Assembly (NCBI GenBank): GCA_905221115.1
Contig: CAJNBX010000002.1
Location: 233,462 to 297,461, forward strand
Direction of reading: 5' to 3'
DNA from: a bacterium
GTDB lineage: Bacteria > Bacillota > Bacilli > Lactobacillales > Streptococcaceae
DNA: 64,000 bases
In this document: positions 37,667-46,292 of the stretch, in pieces
How positions within the stretch are numbered: the first letter of the stretch is position 1
Layout of the letters: each line of letters opens with the position of its first letter
Made by a program: the position numbers and the translations under genes
The notes under the pieces: generated by a model
What the model saw: only the letters and a program-made list of their open reading frames with translations
Told to the model about the DNA's origin: nothing
Database searches by the model: none

Positions 37667-40210
37667 ATGAAATTATTTTTTAAAACATATTGGACCTATT
37701 TTTTTTCTTTCATCATTCCCATAATCATTATGATAGGAGTATATCTATCTCAAGGTATCTACTGGAATAGCGATACATCTCCACTATTAGGAGATGGCTT
37801 TCATCAATACGTTATTTTTGATGTAGCTTTACGAAATATCCTACATGGAAATGGTAGTCTGTTTTACACCTTTACAAGTGGCCTCGGATTAAATTTCTAT
37901 GCCCTATCTAGTTATTACTTGGGAAGTTTCCTTTCACCTCTAGTTTACTTTTTTGATCTAACGAATATGCCAGATGCTGTCTATCTGACAACTCTCTTAA
38001 AATTTGGATTGATTGGACTGTCAACTTATTTTAGTTTAAACAAATTATTTCAATCGATTCCTAAGCCTTTAAAACTAGCTTTATCTACTTCCTATGCTCT
38101 GATGAGTTTCAATGTCAGTCAATTAGAGATAAAAACCTGGCTAGATGTTTTTATCTTGATTCCTTTAATTATAACTGGTTTACAGCTACTTGTCACTAAA
38201 AAGAAATTCCTATTGTACTTTACAACTCTGTCAATCTTATTTATCCAAAACTATTATTTTGGCTATATGACAGCATTGTTTCTTATTTTCTGGTATCTCT
38301 ACCAAATTTCTTGGGACTTTAAAACTCGAAAATCATCTTTTCTTGATTTCATAATCACCTCCGTTTTAGCTGGTATGGCTAGTTTGATTCTGACTCTTCC
38401 TACTCTATTTGATTTACAGACACATGGGGAAAAATTAACTGAAATTACAAAGTTTCAAACTGAAAGTAGCTGGTATCTTGATCTCTTTGCTAAGCAATTC
38501 ATCGGTTCCTTTGATACAACAAAGTATGGGGCTATCCCAATGATTTTTGTCGGACTACTTCCCTTTATTTTGACTATTTTGTTTTTTACGATGAAATCTA
38601 TTAAGTTTCACGTGAAACTTATCTATGCAATTTTCTTTGCATTTCTAATTGCCAGCTTTTATATAGAAGTTCTTGATTTATTTTGGCAAGGTATGCATAC
38701 TCCAAATATGTTTTTACATCGCTATGCTTGGATTTTCTCTACCTTGTTAATTTACACAGCAGCGGAAGTCTTAAATCGTCTGAGAGAAATTAAAATCTGG
38801 AACTTTTTAGTTTCGCTTTTTCTTATAGTAACAGGATTTTTAGCTACCATCTATCTAAAATCACATTATTCTTTTTTAACAGATTTGAATATTCTGCTGA
38901 CTCTTGAATTTTTGGTTGTCTATTCGCTTTTACTCCTTGCAGTTATCAAAAAGTTTATCTCTGTAAATCTATTTGCAATTCTAATCTCTTTATTTATAAT
39001 GGTTGAAATGAGTTTAAATGCTTCATCTCAAATAGACGGAATTGCTAAAGAATGGGGTTTTGCTTCTCGAAGTTCATATAATCGAGATATCCCAGCTATG
39101 GAATCTTTCTCAACATATATTGGAAATTCATTTACTCGTACTGAAAAACTACAAACTCAGACAGGAAATGACAGTATGAAATTCAACTACAATGGAATCT
39201 CTCAATTTTCATCTGTTCGAAATCGTTCAGCAAGCTCTACTTTGGATAAACTTGGGTTTAAATCCTCTGGGACTAATCTCAATCTCCGCTATGCCAATAA
39301 TAGTATTTTGGCTGATAGTTTATTTGGCATCCAGTACAATATCTCAGAAACCCCTATTGATAAGTATGGTTCCCAAGTTGTATATCAAAAAGATAATCTT
39401 ACCCTATATGAAAATCAATTCTCTCTTCCGATTGCATTTGCTAGTCAATCTGTTTACAATGATGTCAAGTTCAATGAACACACTTTGGATAATCAGGCCT
39501 CGTTTTTAAATCAACTTGCTAACGTCAATTTTGATTATTTTTCTCCAATACCCTATGAAAAAACAGAAAATACTGATGATTTGATTAGTGTTACAAGCTC
39601 TTCAAATGAGGATGCAGCAATCCAGTATCAAATTGAAGTGCCAGAAAACAGCCAAGTTTATCTTTCTTTCACAAACCTTCACTTTTCTAATGACAAACAA
39701 AAAAAGGTTGACATCCTTGTCAATGGGAAAAAGAAAACTTTTACAACTGATAATGCATTCTCCTTCTTTAATCTAGACTATACAAAAGAGAAAAAGACTT
39801 TCAATATCAATGTTAGTTTCCCTGGAAATTCACAAGTATCATTTGAATCTCCTACCTTCTATCGTTTAGATACCAAAACTTTCACCGAGGCAATTCAAAA
39901 AATTAAAGAACAACCTGTCACAGTATCAACTTCTAAAAATAAGGTCTTTGCTACATATGATGTCAAACAAGATACATCCATTTTCTTCACCATTCCTTAT
40001 GACAAAGGCTGGTCTTCCTACCAAGATGGTAAGAAAATAGAAATTAAACAAGCTCAAACTGGCTTTATGAAAGTTGATGTTCCTAAGGGGAAAGGAACTA
40101 TTACACTTTCCTTCATTCCCAATGGTTTTATTACTGGAGCAATCTGTTCCTTTACTTCTCTTTTACTATTTGGAATCTATAATCACAAACGAAAGTCATC
40201 TAAGACATAA
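37667..40210 (+). CDS. YfhO family multi-span membrane protein
   Basis: 847 residues with about 12-13 transmembrane helices in the first 450 residues, a large extracellular region, and a last helix near 820-840. The start FFKTYWTYFFSFIIPIIIM and GDGFHQY block fit YfhO, a GT-C-like family. In Listeria and Bacillus YfhO proteins help transfer sugars onto lipoteichoic acid outside the cell. A parS-like site lies inside the gene. GAGG precedes ATG 37667; a shared terminator ends it. Confidence 0.8.
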   Translation: MKLFFKTYWTYFFSFIIPIIIMIGVYLSQGIYWNSDTSPLLGDGFHQYVIFDVALRNILHGNGSLFYTFTSGLGLNFYALSSYYLGSFLSPLVYFFDLTNMPDAVYLTTLLKFGLIGLSTYFSLNKLFQSIPKPLKLALSTSYALMSFNVSQLEIKTWLDVFILIPLIITGLQLLVTKKKFLLYFTTLSILFIQNYYFGYMTALFLIFWYLYQISWDFKTRKSSFLDFIITSVLAGMASLILTLPTLFDLQTHGEKLTEITKFQTESSWYLDLFAKQFIGSFDTTKYGAIPMIFVGLLPFILTILFFTMKSIKFHVKLIYAIFFAFLIASFYIEVLDLFWQGMHTPNMFLHRYAWIFSTLLIYTAAEVLNRLREIKIWNFLVSLFLIVTGFLATIYLKSHYSFLTDLNILLTLEFLVVYSLLLLAVIKKFISVNLFAILISLFIMVEMSLNASSQIDGIAKEWGFASRSSYNRDIPAMESFSTYIGNSFTRTEKLQTQTGNDSMKFNYNGISQFSSVRNRSASSTLDKLGFKSSGTNLNLRYANNSILADSLFGIQYNISETPIDKYGSQVVYQKDNLTLYENQFSLPIAFASQSVYNDVKFNEHTLDNQASFLNQLANVNFDYFSPIPYEKTENTDDLISVTSSSNEDAAIQYQIEVPENSQVYLSFTNLHFSNDKQKKVDILVNGKKKTFTTDNAFSFFNLDYTKEKKTFNINVSFPGNSQVSFESPTFYRLDTKTFTEAIQKIKEQPVTVSTSKNKVFATYDVKQDTSIFFTIPYDKGWSSYQDGKKIEIKQAQTGFMKVDVPKGKGTITLSFIPNGFITGAICSFTSLLLFGIYNHKRKSSKT
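38604..38619. other. parS-like ParB site inside the YfhO gene
   Basis: AGTTTCACGTGAAACT, a perfect palindrome (18 bp with the flanking A and T), containing the parS core. It is about 5.2 kb from the comE end. Confidence 0.9.
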
Positions 40211-40236
40211 AAAATCGACCAGTTGGTCGATTTTTT
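40209..40236. terminator. Bidirectional terminator between YfhO and YhgE genes
   Basis: ATCGACC and GGTCGAT around AGTT, with A run before and T run after. Confidence 0.85.
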
Positions 40237-42877
40237 AATCTTCTTCCATTTTCTTAGGTCGATAGGCTAGCATACCTAAACCAGTAAATAGGGCTAATAT
40301 CACAGCAAGGAAAATGACTTGATGATGAATATTTCCTGTCATAGAGATTGTTTGTCGTAATCCAGAGACCGAATAACTCATTGGCAACCAAGGATTAATA
40401 GCTCTAAAGAAATCATTTGTCAAGGCAAGTGGATAAGTACCTGCACTTGATGCTAACTGTAATAATAGCAAAATAAGAGAGAAGAAAGCTCCTACACGGC
40501 TATTCCATGTTGTTAATGCAGTTACCATAGACATAAATGTTAAGCTTGCGATAATAATTAAGAATAAGGTTCTCATTTCATGATTAGCAGTTAAACCAAT
40601 AAGATGAACTCCTCCATATACCAAAATTCCTGCTAAAACAGCTATAATACCATTTATTTCAGCTCGAGATTTCAACCAAGCCCAACGGCTCTCCGGATGA
40701 CGTCCTGAAGGCAACTTCGCAAAGATCATATTCGTTGATATTGCTGCAACAAAAAGAGCAACTGATATCATATAAGGAGCCATAGCAATCCCATTTACAG
40801 GAACTTGATCATTGTCTGTTTTTGAAAGATTGAGTGGATTTGACAAAATCTCTGCATTTTTAGATTCTGTTGATGCTGATTTGAGTTGATCACTAGCATT
40901 ACCTAATCCTTGTCCCAAAGAAGCAACTCCTGTCTGTAAACCTTCCAATCCAGAAGTTAACTTTGTTCCACCTTCTGCTAGTTTCCCAGCTCCATCTGCC
41001 AATTTATTAGCTCCACTTTCTAATTGAGAAGCACCTGAAATTAACTGACTGGATTTGTCAGCTAGTTGGCTAGATCCTGACTGCAATTTATCAACTCCTG
41101 CTATCAATTCTTGACTCTTGTTATTCAATTGGTTAGAGCCAGTTGATAATTTTTCAATACCAGACACTAATTCTGGAGTTTTTTCAACTAATTGACCAAC
41201 TCCTGCTGTCAAGTTAGAAGATTTTTGTGTCAAGGTAGTTGAGCCTGAAACTAGTTGATCCAAACTACCTGTCAAGGTGGAATTCTTTTCACTTAGTTGA
41301 CTTGCGCCTTGAGAAACTTTATCAACACCTGTAGTATATGCGTTTACACCTGATGCAATCGACTGACTGGCAGGAACTAATTTGCTAGTAACAGCTCCTT
41401 GTATCTCTGTTAATCCACTTGACAATCCTGTCAAAGAAGTAGAAGCAAACGGTAATACTTGATTAGCTTGATTTTTTAAAATCGAAAGATTAGATGATTG
41501 ATTTTGTAAGTTTTCTAAACTTCCCTGTAAACCTTTAACTAAAGCTACAATTGACTGAGCCGATTGAATACTATCAGTTGAATTTTGAGATACAGAAGCT
41601 CTTATCTCAGCTTGTTGCTCACTTGTCAATGATTGATAAGCTGCTGTCGATTGAATATTGGCTAATGTAGTTGTTTTTTCAGACTGAGCACTTGCTAACA
41701 TTTGATTAGAAAGAGATGCTATACTTGATAAAACAGAATCTAATTGTTTTGTATCTCCAACATCAATATTTTGAATAGCTTGATTTAACTGATTTAGACC
41801 TGAAGATAATTGATTAATTTGATCTTTTTTCCCAGACGAAGCATCTAACTTGCTAGAAAGTTGTTGAATCCCTTCACTTAATTGCTCCACCCCCATTCGA
41901 AGTGTAGCTGATTGATTGGATAACTGATTAGCACCTGTTGCAAGATTTCCCACTCCGTTTGTATAAGCACTAACACCAGATGAAAATTGATTAAGACCAG
42001 CATTAAGCTGAGAAACACCGCCAGTATAGGATTCTACACCAGTATATATCTGATTGATTCCCCCTACTAATTCAGGACTTTTAGAAGACAATTGACCTAA
42101 TCCGCTATCTAATTGACTCACTGCACCAGTATATGTAACTAAACCACTATTAAAATTCCCTAAGCCAAGATGAAGTTGTTCGACACCAGAAACATAAGCA
42201 GATAATCCTCTAGTAAACTGCTCCGTTCCATTTGAAAATATTAAACTTGAATCTGCTAAAGAGTGTAGGTTAGTAGTTAATGTTTGGCTTCCTGTCGCTA
42301 ACTGATTCGCTCCATCAGTTAATTTTTCACTACCAGAAGCTGCTTGACTCATACCATCCTTTAAATCGACCATTTTGTTAAATAAAGCTTTGGTATATGT
42401 CTCGGTTACATTGGTAGAAACATTCTGCTTTAATTGTGTCATAGCAGAATCGCTCATCTTACTAGCAATAAAGCTATGACCACTTGAAGTCTGATAATCG
42501 ATTTTCATTTGCTCTGGATGGTTCGTTAAAATAGAAGTTGCTTTTTCAGATAAATCACTTGGTAAAGTCACTACCATATAGTAATCGCCATCTTCTAAGC
42601 CCTTCTTACCTTCCTCGTCATCTACAAAATGAAAATCCAAGGTTTTATTTTCTTTTAAATTGGACACCATGTCTTTTCCTATAGACATGCTATTACCATT
42701 ATAGGAAGTCTCTTTATCATTATTGATAACTGCCACAGGTAAGTCAGACAATTGCCCATATGGATCCCACATTGATGACAAAAATATGATATTGTACAGA
42801 GCTGGAATAAGAGAAATCCCTATCATGACAATAATAAAGGTTGGTTTTTTTAAAATTGCTTTCCATTCTTTAAACAT
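40235..42877 (-). CDS. YhgE/Pip family membrane protein
   Basis: 880 residues from ATG 42877; ATG 42898 would place AAAGGAGAAACT, the evident ribosome site, inside the coding region. One N-terminal transmembrane helix (about 13-33), a soluble domain (to about 180), a repetitive region (about 180-650) of G-x-QL-x2-G/K-type heptads forming a rod, and about five C-terminal helices. This resembles phage-infection-protein YhgE and, in outline, EsaA of type VII secretion. Role unknown here; perhaps export or drug efflux. Divergent from a TetR regulator with shared operators. Confidence 0.85.
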   Translation of the reverse strand: MFKEWKAILKKPTFIIVMIGISLIPALYNIIFLSSMWDPYGQLSDLPVAVINNDKETSYNGNSMSIGKDMVSNLKENKTLDFHFVDDEEGKKGLEDGDYYMVVTLPSDLSEKATSILTNHPEQMKIDYQTSSGHSFIASKMSDSAMTQLKQNVSTNVTETYTKALFNKMVDLKDGMSQAASGSEKLTDGANQLATGSQTLTTNLHSLADSSLIFSNGTEQFTRGLSAYVSGVEQLHLGLGNFNSGLVTYTGAVSQLDSGLGQLSSKSPELVGGINQIYTGVESYTGGVSQLNAGLNQFSSGVSAYTNGVGNLATGANQLSNQSATLRMGVEQLSEGIQQLSSKLDASSGKKDQINQLSSGLNQLNQAIQNIDVGDTKQLDSVLSSIASLSNQMLASAQSEKTTTLANIQSTAAYQSLTSEQQAEIRASVSQNSTDSIQSAQSIVALVKGLQGSLENLQNQSSNLSILKNQANQVLPFASTSLTGLSSGLTEIQGAVTSKLVPASQSIASGVNAYTTGVDKVSQGASQLSEKNSTLTGSLDQLVSGSTTLTQKSSNLTAGVGQLVEKTPELVSGIEKLSTGSNQLNNKSQELIAGVDKLQSGSSQLADKSSQLISGASQLESGANKLADGAGKLAEGGTKLTSGLEGLQTGVASLGQGLGNASDQLKSASTESKNAEILSNPLNLSKTDNDQVPVNGIAMAPYMISVALFVAAISTNMIFAKLPSGRHPESRWAWLKSRAEINGIIAVLAGILVYGGVHLIGLTANHEMRTLFLIIIASLTFMSMVTALTTWNSRVGAFFSLILLLLQLASSAGTYPLALTNDFFRAINPWLPMSYSVSGLRQTISMTGNIHHQVIFLAVILALFTGLGMLAYRPKKMEED

Positions 42878-42889
42878 AGTTTCTCCTTT

Positions 42890-42908
42890 TTTAAACATAT
42901 TGTCTAAA
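42890..42908. promoter_or_regulatory. Operator-like palindrome 1, YhgE side
   Basis: TTTAAAC-N5-GTCTAAA. It lies between a minus-strand -10 (TATAAT, 42924-42929, with TTGTAA 16 bp upstream) and the YhgE ribosome site, as a repressor site would. Confidence 0.6.
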
Positions 42909-42966
42909 ATTTTGATATAATAGATTATACAATAAAAAATCTAAATTACAAGATAAAAAATCCATT

Positions 42967-42985
42967 TTTAGACACATAGTCTAAT
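42967..42985. promoter_or_regulatory. Operator-like palindrome 2, TetR side
   Basis: TTTAGAC-N5-GTCTAAT, same form as palindrome 1, 20 bases before ATG 43005 of the regulator. Suggests autoregulation. Confidence 0.6.
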
Positions 42986-43004
42986 TTGTTTACACGGAGG
43001 AAAT

Positions 43005-43547
43005 ATGCAAGAAAGTAACAAACGCTTAAAAACAAAGAGAACTATTGAAAATGCTATGGTACAATTACTAATGGAACAGCCATTTGATCAAATTTCTACT
43101 GTCAAGTTAGCAGAAAAAGCCGGAATTAGTCGTTCCAGCTTCTATACTCACTATAAGGATAAGTATGATATGATTGAGCACTATCAAAGCAAGCTATTTC
43201 ATACATTTGAATATATTTTTCAAAAACATGCTCATCACAAAAGAGATGCTATTTTAGAAGTATTTGAATATCTAGAGTCAGAACCACTTCTGGCTGCTCT
43301 TCTTTCTGAAAATGGGACCAAAGAAATCCAAAATTTCTTAAGAAATAAACTTCATATCATGCTCAGTACAGATTTACAAAAGCGATTTATGCAACTGAAT
43401 CTTAATACCACTGAATTAGAATATAGTAGCATCTATCTAACTCATGCACTTTTTGGTGTCTGCCAAACTTGGATTGCACACGGAAAAAAAGAAAGTCCTC
43501 AAGAAATAACAGACTTCCTTATGAAGATGCTTGGTGATACAAATTGA
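43005..43547 (+). CDS. TetR-family transcriptional regulator
   Basis: 180 residues. An N-terminal helix-turn-helix (about 12-56: IENAMVQLLMEQPFDQISTVKLAEKAGISRSSFYTHYKDK) is followed by a helical ligand or dimer domain. CGGAGG precedes ATG 43005. The gene is divergent from the YhgE gene and probably represses it through two matching palindromes. Ligand unknown. Confidence 0.88.
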   Translation: MQESNKRLKTKRTIENAMVQLLMEQPFDQISTVKLAEKAGISRSSFYTHYKDKYDMIEHYQSKLFHTFEYIFQKHAHHKRDAILEVFEYLESEPLLAALLSENGTKEIQNFLRNKLHIMLSTDLQKRFMQLNLNTTELEYSSIYLTHALFGVCQTWIAHGKKESPQEITDFLMKMLGDTN

Positions 43548-43552
43548 TACAA

Positions 43553-43581
43553 AAAGAGGAACACAGCTGTGTTCCCTTTTA
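43553..43581. terminator. Bidirectional terminator
   Basis: GGAACACAGCTGTGTTCC (43558-43575), a perfect 18-bp palindrome flanked by A-rich and T-rich runs. It ends the TetR gene on the plus strand, and the tRNA (and probably comCDE) transcripts on the minus strand. Confidence 0.85.
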
Positions 43582-43587
43582 TCTATA

Positions 43588-43661
43588 CTCCGCCAGTAGG
43601 ACTCGAACCTACGACATCATGATTAACAGTCATGCGCTACTACCAACTGAGCTATGGCGGA
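43588..43661 (-). tRNA. tRNA-Asn (GUU)
   Basis: 74 bases. Acceptor arms TCCGCCA and TGGCGGA, discriminator G, TAGCTCAGTTGG D-arm, anticodon loop CTGTTAA with GTT, GTAGGTTCGAGTCCTAC T-arm. CCA is not encoded. Second in a two-tRNA unit after tRNA-Glu. Confidence 0.97.
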
Positions 43662-43666
43662 TAAAA

Positions 43667-43738
43667 TAGTCCGTACGGGATTCGAACCCGTGTTACCGCC
43701 GTGAAAAGGCGGTGTCTTAACCCCTTGACCAACGGACC
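43667..43738 (-). tRNA. tRNA-Glu (UUC)
   Basis: 72 bases. Acceptor arms GGTCCGT and ACGGACT, anticodon loop CTTTTCA with TTC, T-arm ACGGGTTCGAATCCCGT. Five bases separate it from tRNA-Asn. Confidence 0.97.
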
Positions 43739-43761
43739 TTCTATCTGTAGCAGATATAACC

Positions 43762-43789
43762 ATTATATCAATTTCTTACTAATTGTCAA
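43762..43789 (-). promoter_or_regulatory. Promoter of the tRNA-Glu/tRNA-Asn unit
   Basis: Minus strand TTGACA (43784-43789) and TATAAT (43762-43767), 16 bp apart, with TGA before the -10. The -35 touches the comE stop codon. Confidence 0.85.
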
Positions 43790-44542
43790 TCACTTTTGAG
43801 ATTTTTTCTCTAAAATATCTTTCAATTTTCTAATTTTTAACCTTGAAATAGGACAGCGATGATCTTCATAGAAAACAACTTCTAGATTCTTTCGGTCAAT
43901 TTCTCTAATATTACCTATATTTACCAAAAATGACTTATGAGGAGAATAAAATCGTTGGGTATGTTTGTCCTTTTCCTGAATATCTGTCATGGTACCGTAA
44001 AACTCTTTGGCAAAATTCTTACCAATAATGCGCAATTTATGAGAGACCCCTGTCGTTTCAATATACAAAATATCATGGTAAGGAATTTTTAAATCATTTC
44101 CCTTGTAATTGTAATCAAAATAATCTACAACATCTTCATTTTCAAGCAACATACTCTTCGTGTAGAATATATTTTGCTCAATTCTCTTCTTAAACATCTC
44201 ATCATTGATATCCTTATCAACAAAATCTAGGGCTGATACCTGGTATTTATAAGTTAGAGTCGCAAACTCTGATCGACTGGTGATAAAGACGATAATAGCG
44301 TAAGGATTGTAATGACGAATGAGCTGAGCAACCTCAAATCCTTTTTTCTCAATTCCATGAATATCGATATCTAGGAAATAAAGCTGGTTTACTTCATCGT
44401 TTTCAATGTATTCTTCAAATTCACGAACTTTTCCTGTCGTCTTGTATGATATTGGAATATTCGATTCTTTCGAAATTTCATCCAATATTCTTTCTAGTCT
44501 CACTTGATGTTCAATAACATCTTCTAAAATTAAAACTTTCAT
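43790..44542 (-). CDS. comE: ComE competence response regulator
   Basis: 250 residues. The receiver domain (about 1-125) has phospho-acceptor Asp58 (YFLDIDIHG). A LytTR DNA-binding domain (about 140-245) follows. After ComD phosphorylates it, ComE binds paired 9-bp repeats ahead of comC, comX and comAB, starting competence. The start overlaps comD by four bases. No terminator lies between comE and the tRNA genes. Confidence 0.97.
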   Translation of the reverse strand: MKVLILEDVIEHQVRLERILDEISKESNIPISYKTTGKVREFEEYIENDEVNQLYFLDIDIHGIEKKGFEVAQLIRHYNPYAIIVFITSRSEFATLTYKYQVSALDFVDKDINDEMFKKRIEQNIFYTKSMLLENEDVVDYFDYNYKGNDLKIPYHDILYIETTGVSHKLRIIGKNFAKEFYGTMTDIQEKDKHTQRFYSPHKSFLVNIGNIREIDRKNLEVVFYEDHRCPISRLKIRKLKDILEKKSQK

Positions 44543-45864
44543 TCAAATTCCCTCTTAAATCTAATAATTTGTCTAAATGTACTGCCTTCCATCTCTGTTT
44601 CTAAAATAATATTGTTGTACTTATCTAGTAGTTCTTTCACATTATTTAATCCAATTCCGCGATTTCTTCCCTTGGTGGAGAATCCTAAGGCAAACAGATC
44701 TCCTGAAGGAGTCATCGTCATTTTACATGAATTCTGAATCACAATAACTGTTTCAGTTTCCATCTTAATAACTGCTACTTCCATCTGCTTTTTATAGCTA
44801 TCAGCCGAGCCTTCGACAGCATTGTTCAATAAAACACTCATAATACGAACTAAATCCAATAGTTCAATTGGGAGCTTGGTAATCGTATCTTTTACTTCCA
44901 GTGTAAACTCTACACCATTATTTCGAGCATAGACAATGGACTGAGCAACCAAACTTCGTAAAGCTGAGTCTTCTATGTTGTTCAAATCAAAGTAAGTGTA
45001 CTTATCTGAACGCAGTTTATGATTGGCTTTGACCAAAACTTCATTGTAAATTCTGTCAATTTCCTGTAAATCACCACTGTCAATTGCCATCTGCATGCTG
45101 ACAAGCATACCAGCATAGTCATGTCGAAAACCACGAATTTCATTATACAGACCGACAATTTCATCTGTATAATTCTGTAAATGTTTCTGTTCAAATTTCT
45201 TCTGCTTCAACGCAATCTCTTTCTCCATTTGTTCTTTATGAGAATTCATTGCAAAGAAGGTCAAAAATAGAGAGATAAAGACAATAGATGACAAAATACT
45301 TCCAAAACTATTCAAATGTTTAATCGTACTTACCATATCAGAAACGAAAGATACAATATGTAGCAATAGTAAAGCAAAAAATACTTTTTTCAAGAAAGGA
45401 TAAAGGTAGTCCTTGTCAAAATAGGTTAGTTCCAAATGGAAATAATGAATTATTTTTAAGACAACAAAATAGGTTAACACCGTTACAACGAAAAAGAATG
45501 GGTAATAATGTTGTAAAACAAAATTGTCTCCTGTTATAGAGGAGAAAGTTACGGACAGAAAGTTATGAGTGCTCTCATATAAAAGAGATAGTAGTAAACT
45601 TAGAAATAGTCCTCTATCCCTCTCATACTGTTTAATCCATCGAAAATAGGAATATAAGCCCAAAGGAAGTAAAAATGTTGCAGTCCCTAACCCATCCAAA
45701 TTTAGAAGATAAAAGGAAAGTTCAAGTACTACTTCTACTAGTAATGTATAAGCACCAAAAACGTATAGCTCTTTTCTATTTATTTGACCTTTACAAATTA
45801 AATGGTAACTGTAACTAATAATTAAAAAATGACCAATAACTGTCCCAAATCCAAGTAAATTCAT
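44539..45864 (-). CDS. comD: ComD histidine kinase, pheromone receptor
   Basis: 441 residues. Six to seven transmembrane helices (to about 220) form the pheromone sensor. The kinase part is of the HPK10 type, with phospho-His in RGFRHDYAG (about 248), N box LLNNAVEGS and G box STKGRNRGIGLNN. The sensor half should match the variant pheromone encoded next to it. AAGGAGAAAG precedes ATG 45864, 20 bases after the comC stop. Confidence 0.96.
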   Translation of the reverse strand: MNLLGFGTVIGHFLIISYSYHLICKGQINRKELYVFGAYTLLVEVVLELSFYLLNLDGLGTATFLLPLGLYSYFRWIKQYERDRGLFLSLLLSLLYESTHNFLSVTFSSITGDNFVLQHYYPFFFVVTVLTYFVVLKIIHYFHLELTYFDKDYLYPFLKKVFFALLLLHIVSFVSDMVSTIKHLNSFGSILSSIVFISLFLTFFAMNSHKEQMEKEIALKQKKFEQKHLQNYTDEIVGLYNEIRGFRHDYAGMLVSMQMAIDSGDLQEIDRIYNEVLVKANHKLRSDKYTYFDLNNIEDSALRSLVAQSIVYARNNGVEFTLEVKDTITKLPIELLDLVRIMSVLLNNAVEGSADSYKKQMEVAVIKMETETVIVIQNSCKMTMTPSGDLFALGFSTKGRNRGIGLNNVKELLDKYNNIILETEMEGSTFRQIIRFKREFE

Positions 45865-45884
45865 TACTCTTTCTCCTTATTTCA

Positions 45885-46010
45885 TTACTTTTTTCGTTGG
45901 AAAAGAAAATCAAGGATGAGGTCTGAAACTCTACTTTCCCCACCTTGAATCTCCTGCAAGTCTTTTTCCTTCAAGGCTACAAACTGTTCCAATTTAACTG
46001 TGTTTTTCAT
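45885..46010 (-). CDS. comC: ComC competence-stimulating peptide precursor, variant pheromone
   Basis: 41 codons. The leader [20 protein letters not shown] ends in IQGG, the double-glycine site cut by ComAB. The predicted mature pheromone is [17 protein letters not shown], 17 residues. From memory, pneumococcal CSP-1 is EMRLSKFFRDFILQRKK and CSP-2 is EMRISRIILDFLFLRKK. This one shares ILDFLF and RKK with CSP-2 but starts with ESR rather than EMR. AGGAGA precedes the ATG. It is first in comCDE and controlled by ComE. Confidence 0.96.
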   Translation of the reverse strand: MKNTVKLEQFVALKEKDLQEIQGGESRVSDLILDFLFQRKK

Positions 46011-46060
46011 AATAAAATCTCCTAAAATGTTTTTTTCTTGTAAGCTAACTTACAAAAACC

Positions 46061-46127
46061 ATTATACAAAATGGAATTTCGTTTTAGATAAAATTCTCCC
46101 AACTGTCATTTTTTTCTCCTCAAGTGT
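46061..46127 (-). promoter_or_regulatory. comCDE promoter with ComE box
   Basis: On the minus strand, the repeats ACACTTGAG (46119-46127) and ACAGTTGGG (46098-46106) are 12 bases apart, the ComE binding pattern. A perfect -10 TATAAT (46061-46066) follows 31 bases later. Confidence 0.88.
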
Positions 46128-46134
46128 ACTTTTT

Positions 46135-46165
46135 TAAGAAAAAAGCCGGGAAAATTCCCAGCTTT
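46135..46165 (-). terminator. Terminator between tRNA-Arg and comC
   Basis: Minus-strand arms AAAGCTGGGA and TCCCGGCTTT pair (one GU) around ATTT, followed by a T-rich run. I recall that in pneumococci mutations in this tRNA-Arg terminator (cup mutations) raise basal comCDE expression by read-through. Confidence 0.8.
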
Positions 46166-46175
46166 GCTACTATAT

Positions 46176-46249
46176 TGATCCCAGCAGGATTCGAACCTGC
46201 GACCGTTCGCTTAGAAGGCGAATGCTCTATCCAGCTGAGCTATGAGACC
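46176..46249 (-). tRNA. tRNA-Arg (UCU)
   Basis: 74 bases. Acceptor arms GGTCTCA and TGGGATC, discriminator A, anticodon loop CTTCTAA with TCT, T-arm GCAGGTTCGAATCCTGC. CCA not encoded. Confidence 0.97.
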
Positions 46250-46259
46250 TAACATAATT

Positions 46260-46288
46260 ATTCTACCAAAAATTCAATTAAAAGTCAA
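46260..46288 (-). promoter_or_regulatory. Promoter of tRNA-Arg
   Basis: Minus strand TTGACT (46283-46288) and TAGAAT (46260-46265), 17 bp apart, about ten bases before the tRNA 5' end. Confidence 0.8.
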
Positions 46289-46292
46289 TTTT

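Noticed and set aside
40900..42400. Repetitive DNA in the YhgE gene as a CRISPR or tandem array
   Set aside because: The repeats are loose heptad codon patterns of a coiled rod, not uniform repeats with spacers.
42878..42898. Longer YhgE start
   Set aside because: It would place the clear ribosome site AAAGGAGAAACT inside the coding sequence.
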